Source: Clostridiales bacterium
GTDB lineage: Bacteria; Bacillota; Clostridia; Oscillospirales; CAG-272
Direction: 5' to 3'
NCBI GenBank assembly: GCA_024693345.1
Contig: JAILLB010000047.1
Location: 1-43,775 of the forward strand
DNA: 43,775 nucleotides
Part shown: positions 13,289 to 22,700 of the stretch, one piece after another
Numbering within the stretch: the first letter of the stretch is position 1
How the letters are laid out: each line of letters opens with the position of its first letter
Position numbers and translations under genes: made by a program
Notes under the pieces: generated by a model
Seen by the model: only the letters and a program-made list of their open reading frames with translations
What the model was told of the DNA's origin: nothing
Databases searched by the model: none

Positions 13289-15359
13289 GGAACTGCCGGA
13301 ACTCCTTGCTCCTGCAGGGTCTTTTGAGTGCGTCAATGCGGCGGTTGCCGCAGGTGCCGATGCCGTATATTTCGGCATGAAGAGTTTTTCTGCCCGCTCA
13401 TATGCCCAGAACTTTTCATTCAAAGAAGCAACGGATGCAATCAAGTACTGCAAGAGTACAGGCGTAAAAATCTACCTCACAATAAACACACAGCTTTTTG
13501 ATTCAGACATGGAGCAGGCGCTTGAGATGTGCAGAATACTGTACAACACAGGCGTTGATGCATATATAATCACGGACCTAGGCCTCATCAGGGAAGTCAG
13601 AAGAGAACTGCCTGATGCGGTTCTGCATGCGAGCACGCAGATGAGTCCTCAGAACATCTATTCTGCGGAAGTGTTGTCAAAACTCGGATTTTCCAGAATG
13701 GTTGTACCGAGAGAGTGTTCAAAGCAGGAACTTAAAGAGCTCTGTGAAAAATCCAAACTGGAGATTGAAGCATTCATTCACGGTGCAAACTGCGTATGCC
13801 ATTCGGGCCAGTGCCTGATGAGCGCAGTCATAGGGCCGAGAAGCGGAAACAAGGGAAACTGTGCACAGCCCTGCAGAATGCCGTATAGAGGTGCAACTGA
13901 ATATCCTCTGAGCCTTAAGGACAACTGTCTGGCCCCGAGAATGAAAGATCTCATAGACATGGGTGTTTCATCACTCAAAATTGAAGGAAGAATGAAATCT
14001 CCGGATTATGTTTACGGAGTCACAAAGATATACAGAAAACTTCTTGACGAGAGAAGAGATGCAAGCGAATCCGAAGTAAAAGAACTTGCCGATCTGTTCT
14101 CAAGATCCGGTTTTACAACAGGATATTTTGACAATAAAGTGGATTCGGACATGCTCGGAATAAGGACAAGAGAAGACAAGATTGCGAGCAGCGAGTCGTC
14201 GGAACAGGCAGAGAGTTATCCGAAAAAACGAATATATATGGATATGGCGTGCACCATGAAAAAAGGCATGCCCATAACCCTGTCCGGAACAGTTGAAATA
14301 GGCAATCAGATAATCAGCGCAACAGTTACAGGAAGAGAACCAGAAGTTGCACTCACATATCCGATGAATCCGGACCTGGTCAAAAAGCAGCTCATAAGAC
14401 TCGGAAACAGCTCGTTTGAAACCGATCCCGACAAAGTGGAAATCGATATGGACGGGGATGTCATGATGCCCGTCATGCTCATCAACCAGCTCAGAAGAGA
14501 TTTGTGCGAAGAGATGGAGAAAAAGATAACTGCTGGCAACAAAAAGCGTGTAGACACAGCATCTGTTCAGGAGCTTGAAAACCACGTCAAAAAGTGCAGG
14601 ATCAAGACCGCATATTTTGATAACGTCCGTTCCATTCCATCAGAAGCATTTGATTATTTTGACAAGATATTTGTTCCCCTTGAAGACTACTGCAAAGTTG
14701 AACCATCAGGTAAAGCATTACTAGGCGTATGCATGCCCAATGTTGTCATGGAAGGCGAAGAAAACGAGGTCTTGAAAGAGCTTGACAAGGCAGTCGGAAA
14801 AGGCTGCTCCGAGATGCTTGTGACAAACTTGTGGCAGATTGACGCTGCGGAAAAAAGAAATATGCACATGACTGCGGACCTGAAGATGAACTGCATGAAT
14901 TCATATGCCTGCAAGAAGTATTCCGAACTCGGATTTGAAAACATAATACTGTCGGTTGAGACAGGCCTTCCGAAAGCTGCGGATATGAAGTCGGAAGTAG
15001 ATCTCAGTGTTGTCGTTTACGGAAGAATCCCGGTCATGACTCTGGAGAAATGCGCCATAAGGGACATTCTCGGAATGAAGGGGAGTCCGGACAGGTGTGA
15101 ATACTGCAAAACTCACGGATATGTTCCGCTCACCGACTCAAAAAACATGACGTTCAAACTGAGAGGCAATCCGAAAACACACAGAAACACAATTTTCAAC
15201 AGCGTTCCGATCTGGACAGCTGATATATACAACAGAATAAACAAACTGGGTCTCGAAGGCCACTACATCTTTACGGATGAAAGTGTCGAGCAGGTGAAAA
15301 AGGTCATAAACGCATACATTCACTATTCGCTGCCAGAAGGCCAGTTCAAAAGGATTTAA
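13275..15359 (+). CDS. Peptidase U32 family protein (RlhA/YdcP-type RNA hydroxylation factor)
   Basis: A 694-residue U32 protein. The N-terminal barrel begins ELLAPAGSFECVNAAVAAGADAVYFG (in part). The family signature around residues 169-180, GANCVCHSGQCLMS, is followed by NCAQPC; these cysteines match those thought to hold an Fe-S cluster in RlhA/TrhP. A long C-terminal extension (from ~380) corresponds to the DUF3656-type region of the long U32 group. E. coli RlhA (YdcP) and TrhP (YegQ) introduce 5-hydroxycytidine in 23S rRNA or 5-hydroxyuridine in tRNA using prephenate. The long form suggests the RlhA side (inference). It overlaps zapA by 14 bases in another frame, so expression is coupled. 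Confidence 0.88.
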   Translation: MKRNKELPELLAPAGSFECVNAAVAAGADAVYFGMKSFSARSYAQNFSFKEATDAIKYCKSTGVKIYLTINTQLFDSDMEQALEMCRILYNTGVDAYIITDLGLIREVRRELPDAVLHASTQMSPQNIYSAEVLSKLGFSRMVVPRECSKQELKELCEKSKLEIEAFIHGANCVCHSGQCLMSAVIGPRSGNKGNCAQPCRMPYRGATEYPLSLKDNCLAPRMKDLIDMGVSSLKIEGRMKSPDYVYGVTKIYRKLLDERRDASESEVKELADLFSRSGFTTGYFDNKVDSDMLGIRTREDKIASSESSEQAESYPKKRIYMDMACTMKKGMPITLSGTVEIGNQIISATVTGREPEVALTYPMNPDLVKKQLIRLGNSSFETDPDKVEIDMDGDVMMPVMLINQLRRDLCEEMEKKITAGNKKRVDTASVQELENHVKKCRIKTAYFDNVRSIPSEAFDYFDKIFVPLEDYCKVEPSGKALLGVCMPNVVMEGEENEVLKELDKAVGKGCSEMLVTNLWQIDAAEKRNMHMTADLKMNCMNSYACKKYSELGFENIILSVETGLPKAADMKSEVDLSVVVYGRIPVMTLEKCAIRDILGMKGSPDRCEYCKTHGYVPLTDSKNMTFKLRGNPKTHRNTIFNSVPIWTADIYNRINKLGLEGHYIFTDESVEQVKKVINAYIHYSLPEGQFKRI

Positions 15360-15360
15360 C

Positions 15361-15999
15361 ATGATAAACAAGATTATTTTGGCCTCGAGTTCGCCTAGAA
15401 GAAAAGAAATACTCGAAAACCTGCACCTGCCGTTCAAGATAGTTGTACCAGAGTGCGATGAGGATGTCGATGCAGCTCTTCCGCCGGAAGAATATGTGAG
15501 CGAACTCGCGCTTCGAAAAGGCAGAGCGGCTATTGAAAAGATGAAAAAGACAAAGATGAGTACAGAAGATGCTCTCATCATCTCATGCGATACAATAGTC
15601 TATTACCCTGAAGGCAACATTATAATCGGTAAACCGAAAGACGAGAGGGAAGCATTTCTCACTCTCGGTCTTCTGTCCGACAGCTGGCATTCCGTATATT
15701 CAGGTCTCTGCCTCATCAACGGCGACAAAGAGTACTGCCAGACCGACCTGACAAGGGTCAAATTCAGGTTCCTTGAAGACAAACAGATTGAAGAATACAT
15801 GGCAACTGGCGAACCTTACGGCAAGGCGGGCTCATATGCGGCCCAAATGCTAGGCTCCGCTTTTGTGGAGAGAGTCGACGGCGACTTTTTCAACGTTGTC
15901 GGACTGCCTGTTGCGCTTATGTGCACTATGCTGAAAGCATGTTTTCAGACCGACGTATTTGAACTTGCCGACAGGCTGAACGGAAAGGTGTATTCATGA
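15361..15999 (+). CDS. maf: Maf-family nucleotide pyrophosphatase
   Basis: A 212-residue Maf/YhdE-type house-cleaning enzyme that hydrolyses non-canonical or excess nucleoside triphosphates (dTTP, UTP and modified forms) to monophosphates. It shows the starting signature ILASSSPRRKEIL, the central SCDTIVYYPEGNIIIGKPKDEREA (in part, with the catalytic Asp of SCDT), and EPYGKAGSYAAQ near residue 156. The start is one base after the U32 stop. The end overlaps nth by 4 bases (ATGA). In Firmicutes maf is often near division genes, and here it follows zapA. The C-terminus is slightly longer than the usual ~190-200 residues. Confidence 0.93.
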   Translation: MINKIILASSSPRRKEILENLHLPFKIVVPECDEDVDAALPPEEYVSELALRKGRAAIEKMKKTKMSTEDALIISCDTIVYYPEGNIIIGKPKDEREAFLTLGLLSDSWHSVYSGLCLINGDKEYCQTDLTRVKFRFLEDKQIEEYMATGEPYGKAGSYAAQMLGSAFVERVDGDFFNVVGLPVALMCTMLKACFQTDVFELADRLNGKVYS

Positions 16000-16637
16000 T
16001 TTCTCTAAAACAAAGAAAGAAGAGAGCGGAAGAAGTAATGCAGGCGCTGGCTGGGATTTATCCTGACGCAGACTGCACTCTGTCTTCAGGGGAAGATCCC
16101 TGGAAACTGCTGGAGATGACAAGGCTTGCCGCTCAGTGTACAGACAAGAGAGTAAACGAAGTATCCATCGGACTTTTTGAAAAGTATCCGACTCCTCTGG
16201 ATATGGCAAATGCAGATATTTCGGAACTTGAAGAGATAGTCAAGCCTTGCGGGCTTTACCACATGAAGGCAAAGGACCTGAAGGAATCATCCAGACAGAT
16301 AGTCGAAGATTTCTCCGGAAGAGTTCCCGACACCATGGAAGACCTGCTTAAACTCAGCGGAGTGGGCAGAAAAATAGCCAATCTCATCCTTGGCGACATA
16401 TACGGCAAACCGGGAATAGTGTCAGACACTCACTGCATCAGAATAAGCAGAAGACTGGGTCTTACTGACACAAAAGATCCCAAGAAAAACGAAGAGCAGT
16501 TGAGTGAGATAATACCGATCGAAGAGAGGGCGGTGTTCTGCCACAGACTGGTGGACTTCGGAAGGGACACGTGCAGGGCGAAAAATCCTGTGTGTGAAAA
16601 CTGTCCTTTCAACAAATACAAATGCAAACTAGACTGA
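15996..16637 (+). CDS. nth: Endonuclease III (DNA glycosylase/AP lyase)
   Basis: A 213-residue base-excision-repair enzyme for oxidised pyrimidines. The helix-hairpin-helix LSGVGRKIANLILGD carries the catalytic Lys and is followed by VSDTHCIRISRRLGL with the catalytic Asp. The C-terminal [4Fe-4S] loop reads C-x6-C-x2-C-x6-C (CRAKNPVC, ENC, PFNKYKC), one residue longer in the last gap than the E. coli x6-x2-x5. Translation is coupled to maf by the ATGA overlap. Confidence 0.95.
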   Translation: MISLKQRKKRAEEVMQALAGIYPDADCTLSSGEDPWKLLEMTRLAAQCTDKRVNEVSIGLFEKYPTPLDMANADISELEEIVKPCGLYHMKAKDLKESSRQIVEDFSGRVPDTMEDLLKLSGVGRKIANLILGDIYGKPGIVSDTHCIRISRRLGLTDTKDPKKNEEQLSEIIPIEERAVFCHRLVDFGRDTCRAKNPVCENCPFNKYKCKLD

Positions 16638-16650
16638 AAAGGGGATTAAC

Positions 16651-17919
16651 ATGATATCCAGACCTTTGGCAGACAGAATGAGACCTGTTGAGTTTTCTCA
16701 GATGGTCGGAAATGCTTCGCTTTTTAGAGAAAACGGAGTGCTTCAGAAGATTTCGGAGTCTGAAAAGATACCCAATATGATAATGTACGGTCCTCCCGGA
16801 ACGGGAAAGACCACAGCCGCCGGGATAATTGCGTCCAAGGCTGACATGACCCTCGTAAAACTCAATGCCACAACAGCCACACTGGCGGATGTAAGAGCAG
16901 CTACCGAGCAGACCCACACTTTCGAAGGGACAAGGGGAATACTGCTGTACCTTGACGAAATCCAGTATTTCAACAAAAAACAGCAGCAGTCGCTCCTGGA
17001 ATTCATGGAGGACGGAAGAATAACCCTCATTGCTTCAACAACGGAGAATCCGTACTTTTACGTGTACAATGCAGTAATTTCCAGATCTGTCGTATTTGAG
17101 TTCAAGCCAATAAGCGAAATGGACCTTATCCCGCTCATAGACAGAGCTGTAAAGTTCGTCTCTGAGGAGCAGGGAAAAGAAATAAAGATAACGGAAGACG
17201 CAGTAAGAGTCATAGCGAGAGCAGGCGCGGGAGATGCCAGAAGAGCACTGAACATCTTTGAAAATGCCTGCATATGTTCAAGCGGAAACATAACGGAAGA
17301 AGACGTCAAGCAGTTCTCGCCTGAAGTTGCAGGTCTGGGCAGTTTCGACAAAGCCGGGGACGGGCATTATGACCTTTTGTCAGCATACCAGAAATCCATA
17401 AGGGGTTCCGATCCCGATGCGGCTGTCTTCTATCTTGCCAAGATACTTGCAGGGGGAGATCTGTTGTCCGTTATGAGAAGAATACAGGTCATAGCGAGCG
17501 AAGACATAGGTCTTGCTTACCCGATGGCGGCAGCAATAACACACGCGTGTGTTGAATCGGCAAGAAATCTGGGACTTCCGGAAGCGGCAATTCCGCTTGC
17601 TAATGCAACAGTGCTTCTCGCCACATCGCCCAAGTCCAACTCTGCAAATGCTGCATATGAGAAGGCGATGGCGGATATAGAGGCGGGCAAGGGAATAGAA
17701 CCGCCCAGAAACCTGAGAAACACACATTTTGACGGAGTCAATTCATCCGAAAAAGGACAGCATTATCTGTACCCTCACAATTATGAAAATCACTATGTCA
17801 GACAGCAGTATCTGCCCGATGACATAAAGAACGCAAAGTATTACGAATTCGGTGACAACAAACTTGAACAGGCTGCCAAAAACTACTGGGAGCTCATTAA
17901 GAAAGGCCTAGACAAATGA
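16651..17919 (+). CDS. rarA: Replication-associated recombination protein RarA (AAA+ ATPase)
   Basis: A 422-residue clamp-loader-like AAA+ protein. The opening PLADRMRPVEFSQMVGN is diagnostic (family: PLADRLRPxxLDEVVGQ). Walker A GPPGTGKTT is at 47-55, Walker B is LYLDEIQYF near 100, sensor 1 is IASTTENPYF, and sensor 2 lies in GDARRALN. The C-terminal tetramerisation region ends with the RarA hallmark HYLYPHNYENHYVRQQYLPD (in part). RarA acts at stalled forks with SSB and RecA. It is downstream of nth in the repair-rich operon and overlaps the oxidoreductase gene by 4 bases. It is also known in E. coli as MgsA, not to be confused with methylglyoxal synthase. Confidence 0.96.
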   Translation: MISRPLADRMRPVEFSQMVGNASLFRENGVLQKISESEKIPNMIMYGPPGTGKTTAAGIIASKADMTLVKLNATTATLADVRAATEQTHTFEGTRGILLYLDEIQYFNKKQQQSLLEFMEDGRITLIASTTENPYFYVYNAVISRSVVFEFKPISEMDLIPLIDRAVKFVSEEQGKEIKITEDAVRVIARAGAGDARRALNIFENACICSSGNITEEDVKQFSPEVAGLGSFDKAGDGHYDLLSAYQKSIRGSDPDAAVFYLAKILAGGDLLSVMRRIQVIASEDIGLAYPMAAAITHACVESARNLGLPEAAIPLANATVLLATSPKSNSANAAYEKAMADIEAGKGIEPPRNLRNTHFDGVNSSEKGQHYLYPHNYENHYVRQQYLPDDIKNAKYYEFGDNKLEQAAKNYWELIKKGLDK

Positions 17920-18905
17920 GAGCGGTAATAGTCGGAACATCAGGACATTACGAATATGCTTTTGACGCCAGTAAATGCGGCGTGAAAGTCGTTGCGGTTG
18001 CACCTGCAGATGAGAGTGAAAACGCAGATGCCTGCATAAAAAAATTCAAAGAGCTCGGACACGAACCTGTTTTAGTGGAAGACTACACAAAACTGTTGGA
18101 CAAAAAACCGGATATTGCAATTATAAACTCGGTATTTTCAAAAAACTGCGAGCTGTCCATATATTTTCTCGAGCACGGAATAAGCGTTTTCTGCGAAAAG
18201 CCTTGCGCATCCGGCATTGATGAACTTGAAAGACTTGAAAAAGCATACAAGGAATCAAAAGAAAGGTACGGAACCTGCTATGCAGGAATGTTCGGTCTGT
18301 CTTATGAAGACTGGGCAGAGACCATAAGAAACCTTGTTTCAGACGGTACAATAGGCGAAGTCAGAATGGCCGAAGCTCAGAAGTCATACAAGCTCGGAAA
18401 CAGAGAACTGTTTTACAGTTCAAGAGAAACGTATCCCGGCACAATTGCATGGACGAGTATTCACGGCATAGACTGGCTTTACGGCATATGCGGACTGAAG
18501 TTTGACAGTGTTTATTCAGTTCAGAGCAGCAGGGAAAACTGCGGAAACGGAACAATGGAGGTGACTGCGTCCAGTATCTTTTATTCCCGGGACGGAGTCA
18601 TAGGTACGGTTACGTCCGACTATTTCAGACCTTCCGGCGCAAAGACCCACGGAGACGACAGGCTCAGAGTCGTAGGTACAAAGGGTATTGTCGAGTCAAT
18701 CGGAAAGAAAGTTGTCCTAATAGATAAAGACGGCGAGAGAGAAATCGAGACTCACTCACCTGAGATGAGCATTTTTGCTGAATTTGTTTCTGAAATACAG
18801 GGAAAAGGAAAGTGCAGAAGAGGAGCTGAATACTCATTTGAAGTGACAAGAGCGGCTCTTCTGGCCAGAGAATCGGCTGATACGAAAAAAGAGGTGCGGT
18901 TTTGA
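17916..18905 (+). CDS. Gfo/Idh/MocA-family oxidoreductase
   Basis: A 329-residue NAD(P)-dependent dehydrogenase of unknown substrate, usually a sugar or inositol derivative. The N-terminal Rossmann fold starts MRAVIVGTSGHYEYAF, with glycines less regular than the common GxGxxG. The family motif CEKP at residues ~93-96 supplies the catalytic Lys. The C-terminal alpha/beta domain carries SIHGIDWLYG, matching the substrate-side HxxD. It overlaps rarA by ATGA and rnhA by TTGA, so it sits inside the operon, which is unusual for a metabolic enzyme. It may serve sugar catabolism linked to the transporter locus downstream, but that is a guess. Confidence 0.85.
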   Translation: MRAVIVGTSGHYEYAFDASKCGVKVVAVAPADESENADACIKKFKELGHEPVLVEDYTKLLDKKPDIAIINSVFSKNCELSIYFLEHGISVFCEKPCASGIDELERLEKAYKESKERYGTCYAGMFGLSYEDWAETIRNLVSDGTIGEVRMAEAQKSYKLGNRELFYSSRETYPGTIAWTSIHGIDWLYGICGLKFDSVYSVQSSRENCGNGTMEVTASSIFYSRDGVIGTVTSDYFRPSGAKTHGDDRLRVVGTKGIVESIGKKVVLIDKDGEREIETHSPEMSIFAEFVSEIQGKGKCRRGAEYSFEVTRAALLARESADTKKEVRF

Positions 18906-19351
18906 AAGAAGTATTTATGTACACTGACGGTGCGTGCAGCGGAAACCCCGGTCCAGGCGGATATGCATGCATACTTCAGTATAAAGGAATAACAAAAATC
19001 CTGAGGGGCGGAGAAGAGGAGACGACAAACAACAGGATGGAACTCACAGCAGTTGTTGTCGGACTTGAAGCGCTTCTCGAGCCGTGCAGGGTAAAGATAA
19101 CATCCGACTCGAAATATGTCGTTGACGCAATCGAAAAAGGCTGGCTTGACAGCTGGAAACTGAACGGCTGGAGAAAGGCGGATAAAAAGCCTGTTCTCAA
19201 CCAGGAACTCTGGAGAAGACTCGAAGACATGCTCAGAATTCACGAAGTTACTTTCGAGTGGATCAAGGGCCACGCAGGCCATGAATTCAATGAAAAATGC
19301 GACAAAATTGCGGTTGAAGAGAGCGTTCTGAGAGGCGGAACGCAAAAATAG
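18902..19351 (+). CDS. rnhA: Ribonuclease HI
   Basis: A 149-residue RNase H that removes RNA from RNA:DNA hybrids. Catalytic carboxylates are visible: Asp9 in YTDGACSGNPGPGG, Glu47 in NNRMEL, Asp69 in TSDSKYV, and the C-terminal Asp in HEFNEKCDKIA. The start is a TTG at 18902, read from the ribosome site GAGGTG about 8 bases upstream and overlapping the previous stop as TTGA. An ATG at 18917 has no properly placed site. It is the last gene of the zapA-rnhA operon. The basic handle region WLDSWKLNGWRKADKKP is present, as in E. coli-type RNase HI. Confidence 0.95.
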   Translation: MKEVFMYTDGACSGNPGPGGYACILQYKGITKILRGGEEETTNNRMELTAVVVGLEALLEPCRVKITSDSKYVVDAIEKGWLDSWKLNGWRKADKKPVLNQELWRRLEDMLRIHEVTFEWIKGHAGHEFNEKCDKIAVEESVLRGGTQK

Positions 19352-19522
19352 GAAATCTTAATATTTTTGACAAATCCAAGAGATATATTAATGTTTGTTC
19401 AAAAACAATTAAAAAACGGATGTCAAAAGCTTAAACTTTGTAACCCCGTTTTAAAACTTTAATATTTTAAGTTTTAGTCTAAGTTGACATAAAACCGATA
19501 AACATATTTCCATAATTGAATA

Positions 19523-19603
19523 CCCGTCAGAAACGGAAGACCAATGCCTGAAAACTCAGCAGTGACAAGAAGAATCTGTCACATGAGTATTCGGGCTTTT
19601 TCT
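19523..19603 (+). ncRNA. Structured RNA element: terminator of rnhA operon or leader attenuator
   Basis: A compact inverted-repeat element ~170 bases after rnhA. The main hairpin pairs ACTCA (19554-19558) and GTGACA (19562-19567) with TGTCAC (19577-19582) and TGAGT (19584-19588), extended by GCC/GGC before a TTTTTCT tract. A small hairpin CCGT-CAGAA-ACGG lies just upstream (19524-19536). CCCG (19523-19526) could alternatively pair with CGGG (19592-19595), giving mutually exclusive folds. It may be a simple terminator or an attenuator; no known riboswitch consensus is recognised. Confidence 0.5.
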
Positions 19604-19654
19604 ATGTTTACAACAGAAATCATGTGGTGCGCGGGCGCGCGGATGCAGCTGCAG

Positions 19655-19681
19655 GCGCATATGTATGTGCGCATATATATA
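19655..19681. other. 27-base perfect alternating purine-pyrimidine tract
   Basis: From 19655 to 19681 every base alternates purine and pyrimidine (GCGCATAT..., GTGCGCATAT...). Such DNA can adopt Z-form or cruciform structure under negative supercoiling. It lies 11 bases upstream of the -35 box of the transporter operon promoter. A role in supercoil-sensitive regulation is an inference. Confidence 0.6.
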
Positions 19682-19692
19682 AAATATACATC

Positions 19693-19721
19693 TTGATAGA
19701 CCATTTTGGCGGTGTTAGGAT
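19693..19721 (+). promoter_or_regulatory. Candidate promoter of the carbohydrate transporter operon
   Basis: TTGATA (19693-19698), 17-base spacer, TAGGAT (19716-19721). The predicted start is near 19728, about 70 bases before ATG 19799. The weak -10 suggests activation or tight regulation. Confidence 0.55.
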
Positions 19722-19752
19722 ATGAACGTATTTACAGGTGGGTATTGTAATC

Positions 19753-19762
19753 TACACGTGTA
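19753..19762. promoter_or_regulatory. Palindromic operator candidate TACACGTGTA
   Basis: A perfect 10-base palindrome downstream of the predicted start and 36 bases before the solute-binding protein ATG. Flanks extend it loosely as CTACACGTGTAAAG, with TTTACAGGTG at 19730 as a degenerate second site. LacI-type sugar repressors bind sites of this kind; no regulator gene is adjacent. Confidence 0.45.
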
Positions 19763-19798
19763 AAGTGCACCAAAAAACCATTATGGTGGGAGGAAAAA

Positions 19799-22700
19799 AT
19801 GGAGAAAAGAATTTCCAAGAGAATTATCGCTTTTCTTCTGACGTTTTTGCTGCTGCTTTCCTGCGGAATTGCGGCATTTGCTGCTGAGGCTGACGACAAA
19901 GACGACAGCTCGGCAGCCAAGATCACGTCTGAAGACATCGAAGTATTAAGCGATATCAAATGGCAAGACTATCTCGAAAAACACGCCGACAAGAATTTCT
20001 ATTCGGGCGAAGATCTCGAGTATTCTGCCATTGAGAATGTCGAATACGACAACGGTTCTCAGAATGACGAAGTAACATACAAGTTCGAAGTCAAGACTGT
20101 GGACGGAGTTGTCTGTGTTCAGACACCGGAAACAGGGACTGTCAAATGGACAATCAATGTTCCCGAGGCCGGTCTTTACAAACTGACCATAAAGTACTAT
20201 CCGACAGAGGCTAAGGAGACATCTATCGAGAGAACTTTGAGAATCAACGGAGAAGTTCCGTTCAACGAGGTGAGAAACCTTCTGTTCACAAAGCTCTGGA
20301 AAGATGCGTACGAGTACGATCAGAACGGCAACATCATCATTGAGACCGACCAGAACCACAACCAGAAGAAAGCTGACAAGTATCAGGCTCCCGCATGGGT
20401 TGAAAAGACCCTGACGGACCCGACAGGATACTACAACGGAGATTTCTACTTCTATTTCGAAGAGGGTGAAAACACCATTTCGCTTCAGTCGCAGAAGGAA
20501 CCGATGGCCGTCAGTTCAATCACGCTCGGAAAATACGAGAAGAAGATCACTTATGCTGAATACCTGGCATACTGGACTGCAAAGGGAGCACAAGACGCTC
20601 CGAGCGGCTCGGCAATAGACTTTGAGGCTGAATATCCGAGTCTTACATCCGACAGTACGCTCTATGCAATCAACGACAAGACTTCTTCAATCACACGCTC
20701 ACAGCACGCCACATACACAATGCTGAACGCAATCGGTTCAACAAACTGGCAGAACATGGGACAGTGGATTGAATGGGAATTTGAAGTTGAGAATTCGGGA
20801 TTCTACACAATCAACCCGAGATACCTGCAGAACGCAGTGGCCGGTATGTTCGTTTCGAGAAGATTGTACATCGACGGAGAAGTACCTTTCGAAGAAGCAA
20901 ACAACCTTGAGTTCAACTACAGTACAAAATGGGGACTCGGTCCTCTGAACGACGGTAAGACAAACTTCAAGTTCTACTTCGAAAAGGGAACACATACAAT
21001 AAGGCTTGAAGTTGACCTCGGTCACTTCGGAGAAGTTTACACAGCCATCAGAAACAACATGGCCGAAGTAAACAAGATATATCTGAAAATCCTCCAGATT
21101 ACCGGAACCGATCCGGATCCGTACATGGATTACCAGTTCTACAAACGTATCCCGGCAGACATCGTAAAGATGAAAGAACTGTCAGACGAGTTGTATGAAC
21201 TTGCAGACGAATTTGAACGTGTAAGCGGAGTGGCAAGCTCCAACTCAGCAACACTCAAAAACGTTGCCAGAGTCCTTGAAAAGATGCAGTCCAACAGTGA
21301 GACCCAGATTGCAAAGAACTTCTCGGCTCTGAAAAACTATATAGGCGCACTCGGTACGATGCTTAACGATATGCTTAAGCAGTCGCTGAAAGTAGATTAC
21401 ATTTTGATACAACCGGAAGGAGATAAGCTTCCGAAGGCCAACGGTACGTTCTTTGATGAACTTTGGTTCGAAATCCAGGGCTTCGTAAGCAGCTTCGTTT
21501 ATGATGGCTACTCATTCGCATCGGGCAAAACCGGTGAAGAAATTGTAAAGATTGACGTCTGGACAACAGTTTCACGTGAATACACACAGCTTATCCGTGA
21601 CCTCATAGACTCAAGCTTCTCAGAAGCTTACCCGAACATTTCGGCTAACTTGAAACTCGTTACTATGGGTACGGTTCTTCCTGCTACACTTGCAGGCGTC
21701 GGACCGGACGTAATGATGAATGAACCTCAGACGACGGTTATAGACTACGCGGTTCGTGGTGCTGTTCTTGATCTCAGCGGATATGAGGGATATGACGAAC
21801 TCATAACCAGATTCACACCGGCAGCCATGGTTCCGCTCACAGTTGCACTCGGAACTCCTCAGGGAGAACTTGCATGCTTCGGAATTCCTATGACTCAGTC
21901 GTTCAACGCAATGTTCTACAGAAAAGACGTTCTTGCAGAACTCGGACTCAACGTACCAAGTTCTTGGGATGAGCTGGTTGAGATTCTTCCGAAGCTCCAG
22001 TCTCAGAACTACACGGTAGGAATGTCGACGAAGGCTGCTTGTACAAACCTTTTGTACACATTCATCTACCAGCACGGAGGACAGCTCTTCATCAACAACG
22101 GCGAGGGTGTTTCATTTGACGACAAGACGACACTTGAAGCATTCACCCATATGTGCTCACTATACACAGACTATTCATTCCCGATTTCATACGATGCGGC
22201 AAACAGATTCCGTACCGGTGAATATCCGATTATAATAGCTGACTACATCACGTTCTACAACCAGTTCACAATTTACGCAACTGAGCTTAAAGGATTGTGG
22301 GGATTCACAAACATCCCGGGCTACAACAATCCTGACGGAACCATAAACAACTCCACGCTTTCATCCGTAACTGCAATGGTTCTCATGTCACAGACACTCG
22401 AGAGAGGCACGGACGAGGCAGGATTCAAATTCATGGAGTGGTGGATGAGATCAGAAGTACAGAGTGCTTACGCAAACCAGTTGATTGCTTTGCTCGGACC
22501 CGCAGGTAAGTATGCAACGGCAAACATCGATGCGTTCAATGCAATGTCATGGACTTCATCCGAACTTAAATCACTCAACCTCATAACAAAACATCTCGTT
22601 TCCAACAATGAGATGCCGGGAAGCTACATCATCTCACGTTATGTTACATTCGCATTCATGCAGGTATATAACTACAGATCGGTTGCTGCTCTTGAACTTA

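Larger units (their letters stand above)
19352..19798. other. 447-base gene-free regulatory stretch
   Basis: No credible gene. Besides the element at 19523-19603 it holds AAAACGG/CCGTTTT and AAAACTT/AAGTTTT inverted repeats in the AT-rich first third. A GC-rich patch near 19630 and the palindrome TGCAGCTGCA (19644-19653) lie in the middle, then an alternating purine-pyrimidine tract. Promoter and operator elements sit close to the transporter operon. Confidence 0.7.

Noticed and set aside
14100..14585. Minus-strand frame inside the U32 gene
   Set aside because: Composition is typical of an antisense shadow and the plus-strand gene is well supported through the region.
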